Of a DNA stretch of 7,978 nucleotides, positions 1 through 5,777 are shown one piece after another. The stretch is from assembly GCA_029856425.1 (NCBI GenBank), contig JAHQWZ010000078.1:1-7978 (forward strand), written 5' to 3'. The stretch comes from Candidatus Thorarchaeota archaeon. GTDB taxonomy: Archaea > Asgardarchaeota > Thorarchaeia > Thorarchaeales > Thorarchaeaceae. A program made the position numbers and the translations under genes. Below the pieces are notes generated by a model. That model was not told where the DNA came from and ran no database searches. It saw only the letters and a program-made list of their open reading frames with translations. Positions within the stretch are counted from its first letter, which is position 1, and each line of letters starts with the position of its first letter.

Positions 1-72
1 TTCACTCCTCCAATGGAGTTTGATTCAATATACCAAGGGTCTAATTAACTCACAATACTACTTCCCCGAGCC
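1..72. other. Left-edge non-coding stretch with a weak hairpin
   Basis: No convincing reading frame is seen here. Near the edge ACTCC (4-8) and GGAGT (15-19) can pair around a six-base loop and are followed by TTTG. This could be the tail of a terminator for a gene to the left, but the stem is only five base pairs. The rest is AT-rich and otherwise featureless. Confidence 0.3.
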
Positions 73-95
73 AAATGTTTATAGCGCTAACATTT
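73..95 (+). promoter_or_regulatory. Candidate promoter with an inverted-repeat operator over the TATA-like box
   Basis: A TTTATA box at 78-83 is the best archaeal-type TATA element upstream of the small metal protein. It would place transcription start near 105-110, leaving a leader of about 45-50 bases. The box lies inside a perfect inverted repeat with seven-base arms, AAATGTT (73-79) and AACATTT (89-95), nine bases apart. A second palindrome, TAGCGCTA (82-89), lies within it off-centre. A dimeric regulator bound here would block TATA-binding protein. The repeat is seen directly; the operator role is inferred. Confidence 0.42.
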
Positions 96-154
96 CACTA
101 TTGTTAATAACAGCACATTCAGTGCGGCAACTCTGAATGGAGATTTTGTTACAA

Positions 155-322
155 ATGGCAAAACTAGTATGTGCAAAGTGTGGACAGAAAGTAGATGTTC
201 CAGTACACTGCGGCAAAGAGATGCATCAAGAAGGCGATCAGATAGTTTGTTGGATGGGTCCTCAATGCGGGCATCAGGACATGCCTAGTCACTGTGGGCA
301 AGTGATGGAGTATAAGCCATAG
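155..322 (+). CDS. Small Cys/His-rich metal-binding protein with duplicated PxHCGxxM motif
   Basis: From the ATG at 155 this is a 55-residue soluble protein of unknown role. It opens with a CxxC knuckle (C6, C9), then carries two copies of a P-x-H-C-G-x-x-M motif (residues 16-22 and 44-50, with H18/C19 and H46/C47). Between them are C32, C38 and H40. That gives enough thiol and imidazole ligands for one or two zinc or iron sites. The motif is familiar from small archaeal metal proteins, but I cannot name a function. An in-frame ATG at 137 would add six residues. I prefer 155 because the GGAG at 139-142 can serve as its ribosome site, with rather long spacing (12 bases), while nothing suitable precedes 137. 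The gene converges on the nitroreductase, with a single base between the stop codons. Confidence 0.72.
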   Translation: MAKLVCAKCGQKVDVPVHCGKEMHQEGDQIVCWMGPQCGHQDMPSHCGQVMEYKP

Positions 323-323
323 A

Positions 324-884
324 CTACCATCTATCCCAATGTACAATCTCAGAGAGAGGCCTTCTCGGAGTTCGTTTCTTTTCCCTCTCTTGGTTTCTCT
401 CATCTAGGAGTTCAATGTCACCCTCATAGCCAATGAAAATCACAGTTCCGATTCTATATTCAGTGGGAATTCCTGTGATTTCTTTCAGCTTGTCTTCGTT
501 CCACCCCGCGGTAGGATGTCCCAACAAGCCCAGATGTACCGTCTGCAATAGGATATTCTGTGTAGCGAGTCCAATATCCATCATGAAGTATGGTAAATCG
601 TGAGATGAACAACCCCCGTCTTCTTTTGCAGCAATGATGATCATAACTGGAGCCCTCCTTCCCCAAGCATTTCCTCTGCTCAAGGCCTCATGTGCCTGTG
701 CCAGAGCTTCTGGGCTCCTTATCACGACAAAGTTCCACGCCTGAGTATTTGCACAGGAGGGTGCCCTTCTTCCTGCCTCCAAGATAGATTCCAGCATCTC
801 ATCAGGAATCGGCCTGGCAGAATATGCTCTACCACTCCGTCTCTTGAGAATCTCCTCTAGAATGATTCCTTCTTCATCACTCAT
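324..884 (-). CDS. Nitroreductase family protein (FMN-dependent)
   Basis: This 186-residue protein has the nitroreductase fold, a family of FMN-dependent NAD(P)H oxidoreductases acting on nitro compounds, quinones or flavins. The N-terminal ILKRRSGRAYSARPIP block (residues 12-27) carries the R15-R16-S17 phosphate-binding element for FMN. APSCANTQAWNF (41-52) matches the family's second FMN motif, and the helix from about 103 to 121 followed by a GHPTAGW stretch is typical of the core. The C-terminal RPLSEIVHWDRW matches family endings. The length is at the short end, as for single-domain archaeal members. The ATG at 882-884 has a GAGG site (complement of 894-897) nine bases upstream. It is divergent from the 128-residue membrane protein across 113 bases. 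The substrate cannot be told from sequence. The family call is firm, the physiological role unknown. Confidence 0.9.
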   Translation of the reverse strand: MSDEEGIILEEILKRRSGRAYSARPIPDEMLESILEAGRRAPSCANTQAWNFVVIRSPEALAQAHEALSRGNAWGRRAPVMIIIAAKEDGGCSSHDLPYFMMDIGLATQNILLQTVHLGLLGHPTAGWNEDKLKEITGIPTEYRIGTVIFIGYEGDIELLDERNQEREKKRTPRRPLSEIVHWDRW

Positions 885-945
885 TTATGGCAGCCTCATT
901 GGGATAGAGGTTGTCCTGAGTAAAACTGTTATGCATCTGTGAACA

Positions 946-960
946 GGAAAATATTATGAG
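946..960. promoter_or_regulatory. TATA-like element in the divergent intergenic region
   Basis: GGAAAATATTATGAG lies between the nitroreductase and the + strand membrane gene. On the + strand an AAATATTA core here would start a transcript near 980, giving a short leader that contains the GAGG site at 986-989. Its AATATT centre is self-complementary and could also act leftward for the nitroreductase, about 65 bases from that start. This rests on base composition and spacing only. Confidence 0.3.
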
Positions 961-997
961 AGGTCTTCTGTCATGTAATCCATAAGAGGAATGAGAA

Positions 998-1384
998 TTG
1001 TTACTGCAATTCACACCGTTAGATGCGATATATGCAGGTCTGCCAGGTCTTGTAGTTGGTTTTCTTGCTGGATACATTTTAGGTGCATCTGGATCTCTAA
1101 GTACTAAAGATCGATTTTTCATTGCTCTTGCCGTTGGGCTTTTCGGAGGGGTAATTATTGCATTCCTTCTATTGACAAGTGGCATAATCGCAGTCGGGCC
1201 AGAAGGCAATCCAAGTATGACTGTCTTGCTCAGCATAATGTCCACCTTTGGAGGCATAGGAGTCGGAGCTGGTATGCACTGGCAACCATCTGCACCTACA
1301 CCCCCCAAGCGTCATGTCACCTTCGATCCTGAGGAGGATGACGAGGAGTTCGACCGACAACTCAGAGAAGGACTGGGTGGCTGA
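998..1384 (+). CDS. Small membrane protein, three TM segments and acidic cytosolic tail, unknown function
   Basis: I do not recognise this 128-residue protein. Hydrophobic segments fall at about residues 10-30, 40-62 and 73-93; the first is glycine-rich. They are followed by a charged tail (about 100-128) containing PEEDDEEFDRQLREGLGG. With KDR between the first two segments and PPKR after the third, the tail is probably cytosolic. The start is a TTG: an in-frame stop at 992-994 leaves no room for an earlier start, and GAGG at 986-989 is eight bases upstream. An overlapping ATG at 991 opens only a short frame. The next gene on the same strand starts 78 bases downstream and also encodes a membrane protein, so the two may be co-transcribed. 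The acidic tail could bind a partner protein or a cation; nothing shows which. Confidence 0.72.
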   Translation: MLLQFTPLDAIYAGLPGLVVGFLAGYILGASGSLSTKDRFFIALAVGLFGGVIIAFLLLTSGIIAVGPEGNPSMTVLLSIMSTFGGIGVGAGMHWQPSAPTPPKRHVTFDPEEDDEEFDRQLREGLGG

Positions 1385-1447
1385 CAATAAATACTCGATA
1401 ATCATTAAAGTACTGCAATCTTTCCAAGGCTAGATGCTTTTGCCATC

Positions 1448-1453
1448 GGAGGT
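1448..1453 (+). promoter_or_regulatory. Strong Shine-Dalgarno site
   Basis: GGAGGT nine bases before the ATG at 1463 fixes the start of the 407-residue protein. It is the best ribosome-binding site in the window. AT-rich stretches upstream (around 1386-1395 and 1403-1411) could supply a separate promoter, but neither is a clear TATA box. Confidence 0.75.
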
Positions 1454-1462
1454 ATATTCGAC

Positions 1463-2686
1463 ATGAAAAGGACGCTACCACATCTTGCATTTATTCTGTT
1501 CATTGCAGGTATTCTCTGTATGTGTCCACTGGCACCAGTTCAGGCTCAGACTTGGACTGATGACGGAACTCTCTCATTTCTCTTGGAAGTCAATGGTGTA
1601 TCGGCAGCCGAGTCAAATGCTACAGCTCCAATCCCAGTCAACCTAACTGATGATTTAGATCTTGAGCTGACCGTACAGGCATTCCAGAATCTCACCATTC
1701 ACGCTATGACATTCGTCATTGAATACATGGGAATCCCTCTATCTCCACCTCAGGAACAGGCAGTAAACACAGCCATTCCTACTGGAGTCCCAATAGAATT
1801 AGTAAATAGCTCAATCCCACTTGGCTCGATGCCTGAATTTGAAGTCCTCTCACTACTATCAGGAACGATTCGATTTGAAGTCACGGTAATCTACTCCTTG
1901 CTGAGCAATCCGGGAACAAACATTTCACTTGCTGAGGATTTTGTGCTGCAGATTGGAGCCACAGGCCCAGCCGCTATTATGTCTGTGAACGGCCTGATAA
2001 CACTCGGATTCACAGTTATGGCTGTTTTCTCGCTCCTCATGGCTCTTGATGAATTTCAACAGGGAATTCTTGCTGCTCGGAAGATGCGTGGGGCAGCGAG
2101 AGGTTCAGATGTGGGCATTTTCCCTGCAGCAGTAGTTCTTCGCCGAAGGCCAAAGACGGATGGCGAACTGATTAGTAAGGATGATTTGGTTCGCAGAGTC
2201 AGTGATGCTGCTGGAAGATCTTGGGACCATGGTAGGTGTCCCAAGTGCGGTAAGAAATGGAAGAAGGATGCTGTAGTCTGTTCCAAGTGTGGCATTGATG
2301 AAACGACCGCAGTGAAATTCTTCTCTGAAGACATCGCGGAATATGCGCCAAGAGCGATGAAGGTAGTGAAACCGAAAAGCAAGGTCACAGTTGGTTCCTT
2401 TTCAAAGAAACTTAAGCTGAAGCCTGCTAAGGGCGGTGCATTGGCTGCAGCACTGACAGATATGGGAATATTCCAGACTCGAAGCGTAAAGGTGCCATTG
2501 ATGAAGGTGGCGCTCGCTGGCATGACTATTGCAGGATTCTATTGGAGCTGGCTTCAGATTCTGAGTGGGGCAACACCATCTCTGTTGGACTCGCTTCTCT
2601 ATGCCGCTGCAGGTCTTGTAATATCTGTGGTAGTTGCCTACTTCATGAACTTCATGGCAAGAGTACCAAAGCTAGGCTATGACTAG
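1463..2686 (+). CDS. Signal-peptide membrane protein with glycosylatable outer domain and cytosolic zinc ribbon
   Basis: This 407-residue protein is not one I can name. A signal peptide covers residues 1-28 (MKR, hydrophobic core, likely cleavage after VQA). Residues 29 to about 168 look like an outer beta-rich domain, and all five N-x-S/T sequons (N52, N60, N76, N115, N153) fall here. A first membrane helix spans about 170-194. A basic cytosolic region (195-345) follows, with a zinc ribbon at C259, C262, C273 and C276, then a Lys-rich stretch. Two more membrane helices lie at about 346-368 and 375-397, ending in a short cytosolic tail. The basic residues just after the first helix and the sequon distribution agree on this topology. 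The architecture suggests a surface sensor, or an envelope protein that contacts a cytosolic partner through the ribbon; that is inference. Coding evidence is strong: a long frame, a clear start and a coherent domain order. Confidence 0.85.
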   Translation: MKRTLPHLAFILFIAGILCMCPLAPVQAQTWTDDGTLSFLLEVNGVSAAESNATAPIPVNLTDDLDLELTVQAFQNLTIHAMTFVIEYMGIPLSPPQEQAVNTAIPTGVPIELVNSSIPLGSMPEFEVLSLLSGTIRFEVTVIYSLLSNPGTNISLAEDFVLQIGATGPAAIMSVNGLITLGFTVMAVFSLLMALDEFQQGILAARKMRGAARGSDVGIFPAAVVLRRRPKTDGELISKDDLVRRVSDAAGRSWDHGRCPKCGKKWKKDAVVCSKCGIDETTAVKFFSEDIAEYAPRAMKVVKPKSKVTVGSFSKKLKLKPAKGGALAAALTDMGIFQTRSVKVPLMKVALAGMTIAGFYWSWLQILSGATPSLLDSLLYAAAGLVISVVVAYFMNFMARVPKLGYD

Positions 2687-2704
2687 TGATTGAACAATCT
2701 AGAT

Positions 2705-2727
2705 GGAGGAGCTTTTCTAGTTCCTCC
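2705..2727 (+). terminator. Hairpin after the 407-residue gene, possible terminator
   Basis: GGAGGAGCT (2705-2713) pairs with AGTTCCTCC (2719-2727), nine pairs with one G-T wobble, around a five-base loop. It is followed by the pyrimidine-rich TCTTTCC. It begins 18 bases after the stop codon. In archaea T-runs matter more than stems, so termination is plausible but unproven. The hairpin also sits just before the next start and could act in that leader. Confidence 0.4.
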
Positions 2728-2744
2728 TCTTTCCTGCGAATTGC

Positions 2745-3497
2745 GTGATGGAGATGAACGAACAATCGGAAACTGGCCCTTTTGTGTGGACAAATGATGA
2801 GGTAGAAGTGAATGTTCCATTCAGTGCTGCTGGAGTGAGCACTGTAATCATCCTCACTTCGAGCTTCACTGGAAAGATGATGCTGCTAGACGTTGGTGAT
2901 GGGGCTCTAAGGGACCTGCTGGAGAAGGGAAGTATCCAATTTGTGCATGATTTGGATTTGATAGCCATAACACACGGTCACTTTGATCATATGGGAGGTA
3001 TCCATTCACTACTTGGCTTCCTTCGAATGATGAAGAGATCTGAGAAAATGCACATTCTTCTGCCTGTGGATTGCATTGAAGCCATTGAAGCCATTAGAGG
3101 TTTCAGAAACGCCTACAAAGAAACTCTCCCCTTTGGTTTCTGGTACCATGAATTGACAGATAGGTCTGGATTTGATACGGATTTCTTCAAAGTGAAAGCT
3201 TTCGAAGTGGAGCATTTTGGCATGGAGAATGCGACAGACCAAGACTTGCTCATGCCAGCTTTGGGCTATAGAGTGCGAGTTGGTGATACAACCATTGCCT
3301 ATACTGGAGACACAAGGATATGTGCAGGGGCGGAAGAAGTCGTCAAGGAGGCAGACCTGGCAATTATTGAAGCTACTAGAAAGAATACTCCCCCCCCTGA
3401 ACGCAGGGTCCATTTGTCTGAGGAAGAGGCATACGATTTGGGTAAACTGGCAAAGGAGTTTATGGTGGTTCACAGAATTCCTGAGGTTAAGAAATAG
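2745..3497 (+). CDS. Metallo-beta-lactamase-fold hydrolase, RNase Z-like
   Basis: This 250-residue protein has the metal ligands of the metallo-beta-lactamase fold in order: THGHFDH (H77, H79, D81, H82), H157, the TGDT aspartate (D189), the IIEAT acid (E209), H223 in a HLS motif, and H243 near the C-terminus. This set, with the HLS-x-EEA helix before the last histidine, is closest to the RNase Z/ElaC-like branch, which matures tRNA 3' ends. No separate exosite arm is evident and the protein is shorter than typical RNase Z (about 300 residues), so it may be another phosphodiesterase. The start is uncertain: GTG 2745, ATG 2748 and ATG 2754 are adjacent and none has a well-placed ribosome site, which could mean a leaderless message. 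It ends 15 bases before the convergent phosphate permease gene. The fold is sure, the substrate is not. Confidence 0.88.
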   Translation: MMEMNEQSETGPFVWTNDEVEVNVPFSAAGVSTVIILTSSFTGKMMLLDVGDGALRDLLEKGSIQFVHDLDLIAITHGHFDHMGGIHSLLGFLRMMKRSEKMHILLPVDCIEAIEAIRGFRNAYKETLPFGFWYHELTDRSGFDTDFFKVKAFEVEHFGMENATDQDLLMPALGYRVRVGDTTIAYTGDTRICAGAEEVVKEADLAIIEATRKNTPPPERRVHLSEEEAYDLGKLAKEFMVVHRIPEVKK

Positions 3498-3512
3498 GAG
3501 TCTACTACTATG

Positions 3513-4541
3513 CTAGAAGGATCCCTGAATTACTGTTAGCACTACTATTCCAAGAATTGCTGAGATTGGCACGGTAATAATCCAGGATACGAGAATGTCT
3601 TTCACTTGTTTCATCTGAACTGGAGTTTCAGAAACCCATCCCACCGCGATAAGAGCTGCAACGAGAACATGAGTTCCACTGAGGGGCAATCCAAGGATAG
3701 TACCCACGAACATTATCAGAGCTACAGACACGCTTGCAGATAGAGCTGAGGAAGGTGAAAGAGTTACAACCTCTGTAGCAAGCGTTCTAATCACCTTTCG
3801 GCCAACAATGATCAGCCCCAGGGCCATGCCAATACCGCCAATGAGAAGGGGCAATAGTACAATAGGAAGGTTGATGCTCCCAAAATCGAGCGTTCCTTGG
3901 AAATCAGGAAGCACTACAATAGGGGCTATGGCATTGGCTACATCGTTTCCTCCCCTACTTAGTGAAGTCCAAACCAAGAATGCTGCAAGACCGTACGAAG
4001 CAAGCCTTTCCTGCCTCTCCAATCCAGAGAGTCCTTTTGCTCGTTTCTGGATACGTCTTACCACAGCGAAGACTCCTGCAGCGATGAAGAAGCCAATTAC
4101 TGGCGAGATTATCCAACCAGCAAAGACTTCCAGTACAACAAACCAGTCTATCGCCTCAGCGCCCCATCCGGCATATCCTATCACGGGGGCGAAAATAGCC
4201 ACACCAATCACAGACCCGACTATACATTGAGTTGTGCTAATCGGAAGTCCTTTCGTTGCAGATGCTATCAATAACCAAATTGCCATTGATATTAGGATAG
4301 CAAACACCATCTCAGTAGTAAGTGTCAGGCCGCCAACCAGGTCTGATCCAACTTTCTCAGATACATTGCCACCCAAAGTGACTGCTCCTAATACGGTTAT
4401 TAGGCCGCCAATGGCAACAGCAACATTGACCGTGAAGACCTTCGCTCCAACAGCAGGTGCCATTGCCTCGTCATTGCTTCCTATAGCAAAAGCAACGAGA
4501 AAGCTGATGACGAGCAAAACTCCTAGTAGGACAGGCTCCAA
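3513..4541 (-). CDS. PiT-family inorganic phosphate permease
   Basis: This 342-residue, almost wholly hydrophobic protein is a PiT (PHO4 family) inorganic phosphate transporter, which brings phosphate in with a coupling cation (H+ or Na+). The inverted duplicate signatures are visible: GSNDEAMAPAVG (21-32) and RGGNDVANAIAP (196-207), each with the family's key Asn-Asp. PISTTQCIVGSVIG (100-113) and PLSGTHVLVAA (296-306) form the other duplicated pair; the first has Gln where many relatives have His. About ten membrane helices are expected, with a charged cytosolic loop near 161-180 (RRIQKRAKG...ERQER). The length matches the short prokaryotic forms. The start is a TTG: a stop lies two codons upstream and the first helix begins almost at once. 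The gene follows the DUF47 gene by 16 bases and is probably read through translational coupling. Confidence 0.93.
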   Translation of the reverse strand: MEPVLLGVLLVISFLVAFAIGSNDEAMAPAVGAKVFTVNVAVAIGGLITVLGAVTLGGNVSEKVGSDLVGGLTLTTEMVFAILISMAIWLLIASATKGLPISTTQCIVGSVIGVAIFAPVIGYAGWGAEAIDWFVVLEVFAGWIISPVIGFFIAAGVFAVVRRIQKRAKGLSGLERQERLASYGLAAFLVWTSLSRGGNDVANAIAPIVVLPDFQGTLDFGSINLPIVLLPLLIGGIGMALGLIIVGRKVIRTLATEVVTLSPSSALSASVSVALIMFVGTILGLPLSGTHVLVAALIAVGWVSETPVQMKQVKDILVSWIITVPISAILGIVVLTVIQGSF

Positions 4542-4557
4542 TTCCTAAGGCCCCCGC

Positions 4558-5226
4558 CTATGAGTACTTCACTGCTATGGTGCGGATGAAATCACCTGTA
4601 TTCTCAGCTCTAACAGCCACAAGAATAAGCCTGTCTGATACAGCGCGAAACAGGCTGACTTCTTTTGCTTTGTACTTCTTGTCATTGAACAGCTTCTCGA
4701 GAAGCTCGAAATGAAGATCTCTCGCTTCCTCTCTGACTCTATCAATTTTCATGGTGTATTCAACAGATTTCTGAAAATCTGTGAAGAGATATTTGACGGC
4801 GTCTTGCAGCAAGTCTGTACAAATCCAGCTCTTTTTTGCAATCTCTGCTATCTCATCAGGAGGTTCGTAGTTTCGACCGACAAGCATCATTCTCACTGCT
4901 TCTTCTGTAGCATCGACTACATTATCCATGTGTTGCACAAGTTCATATCGTTCCTGTGTCTGCTGAGGGAGATAAGCTCGCTTGGAGAATATCTTATCAT
5001 ATAATTCCTCTTTGACCGTGTCTGCTTCCCTCTCGAGCCCGATTATTTCTGACTGAAGGGCGTCTAGGTTTTTCATCTTGCCATCTTCCCAGTCATCAGC
5101 ACAAACATGCAACTTAGCACTCGCAGATTGCAGTGCTTTGCTCAATTTCAAGAGAAGCTCATCCGCCTGCTTCTGCAGGTCTTTGTCTCCAAGACCAAAG
5201 ATTCTCGAGAACGTTCCCATTTTCAT
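4558..5226 (-). CDS. DUF47 (TIGR00153) PhoU-like accessory protein for PiT
   Basis: This 222-residue, all-helical, charged soluble protein belongs to the DUF47/PhoU-related family, whose genes usually sit next to PiT permeases. Metal-cluster E-x-x-x-D type motifs are visible: E65/D69 with E73, D101/D105, E166-E167/D170, and E208/D212 in the C-terminal RAENTGDFIRTI helix. This is the pattern of PhoU-like bundles that bind Fe or Zn clusters. By context it should control or assist the phosphate permease immediately downstream. The ATG at 5224-5226 is followed by a second one two codons on, and neither has a strong ribosome site, so the start may be off by two residues. The upstream gap to the zinc-ribbon membrane gene is 44 bases, short enough for co-transcription. 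The family call is firm; the regulatory role is known only by association. Confidence 0.92.
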   Translation of the reverse strand: MKMGTFSRIFGLGDKDLQKQADELLLKLSKALQSASAKLHVCADDWEDGKMKNLDALQSEIIGLEREADTVKEELYDKIFSKRAYLPQQTQERYELVQHMDNVVDATEEAVRMMLVGRNYEPPDEIAEIAKKSWICTDLLQDAVKYLFTDFQKSVEYTMKIDRVREEARDLHFELLEKLFNDKKYKAKEVSLFRAVSDRLILVAVRAENTGDFIRTIAVKYS

Positions 5227-5270
5227 TCACTCAGTTTTGTTAATCTCTCCACCACTTGGGGCAAAGGGAC

Positions 5271-5714
5271 TCAAAAATCCCTCTCTGATGCCTCTATTGT
5301 AGTGAGGCAATATGGGCACTGCGCTTGAAGTGGTCCCACCCAATCCACCTGTTCAGAGTTCAAAGCTGCGCCACATGATGGACATCTGGACGGAATTTGA
5401 TATACAATCCTCTTACTGGGCCTCTGATATGAAGGACTTCTGCTTTCTCTGTCTCTATACATAGCATCTCCCGTAGTACTGATAGAGTAGCCGCTTCCTA
5501 CACGGCGTCGAGTCCTTGTAATGTTCGAGTTCGCACGCAACGCTGCGAAGCAGAATACAATTCCAACGGCAGCCATGATAAATGGTACAAAGCCGAATGG
5601 TAAGAAGAATGGTTGTGGGAAAAGGAATAGGCCCATGCTTAAAGCAGTCCCGACCCACATTATCATGAAGCAAACTATGACAACCTTGCCCTTACCAGAA
5701 TGGTCGGATTCCAC
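5271..5714 (-). CDS. Small two-TM membrane protein with C-terminal zinc ribbon, unknown function
   Basis: This 147-residue protein has two hydrophobic helices (about 11-31 and 40-59) joined by a Phe/Pro-rich turn, then a basic, Ser/Arg-rich linker (65-108), then a zinc ribbon with CPSC (C111, C114) and CPYC (C133, C136) and a short acidic end. Both termini should be cytosolic. The ribbon probably binds one zinc; whether it meets nucleic acid or protein cannot be told. The GTG at 5712-5714 is chosen because a stop lies two codons upstream and an AGGAG (complement of 5726-5730) stands 11 bases before it. It lies 63 bases after the alanyl-tRNA synthetase and 44 before DUF47, on the same strand. 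It is a hypothetical protein, similar in plan (membrane plus ribbon) to the 407-residue protein in this window but not evidently homologous. Confidence 0.78.
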   Translation of the reverse strand: MESDHSGKGKVVIVCFMIMWVGTALSMGLFLFPQPFFLPFGFVPFIMAAVGIVFCFAALRANSNITRTRRRVGSGYSISTTGDAMYRDRESRSPSYQRPSKRIVYQIPSRCPSCGAALNSEQVDWVGPLQAQCPYCLTTIEASERDF

Positions 5715-5725
5715 GCGCTATCAGA

Positions 5726-5744
5726 CTCCTGATTCATCTCAGGA
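5726..5744 (-). promoter_or_regulatory. Hairpin enclosing the ribosome site of the zinc-ribbon membrane gene
   Basis: On the - strand TCCTGA (5744-5739) and TCAGGA (5732-5727) form a perfect six-pair stem around GATGAA. The Shine-Dalgarno AGGAG (5730-5726) has four of its five bases inside the stem. Folding would hide the ribosome site; upstream ribosomes leaving the synthetase gene could open it. The repeat is seen; the control role is inferred. Confidence 0.35.
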
Positions 5745-5777
5745 AGATGGTCAAATAGACCTTTCCGTTTCCGGTTG

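Noticed and set aside
164..403. 79-residue - strand frame across the convergent stops
   Set aside because: It overlaps both the metal protein and the nitroreductase C-terminus, and it lacks recognisable features.
2056..2523. 155-residue - strand frame inside the 407-residue gene
   Set aside because: It overlaps the zinc-ribbon region of a gene with a strong ribosome site and coherent topology, and its own translation shows no motif.
3072..3095. Short tandem repeat in the MBL gene (GAAGCCATT units)
   Set aside because: It is only two units encoding an Ile-Glu-Ala helix repeat, explained by the protein sequence.
3390..3397. A run of eight C in the MBL gene as a possible frameshift, with an open frame alongside up to 3516
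   Set aside because: The main frame keeps HLS (H223), the EEA helix and H243 downstream of the run, as expected for the family. The other frame shows no family motif.
3808..4548. Open + strand frames opposite the permease gene
   Set aside because: They are shadows of a hydrophobic - strand gene with clear PiT signatures; their translations are low-complexity and match nothing.
5715..5777. Remnant of a lost AlaRS C-Ala domain after the stop
   Set aside because: Only 63 bases separate it from the next start, and no DHHA1-like motif is visible there or in the next gene, which is an unrelated membrane protein.
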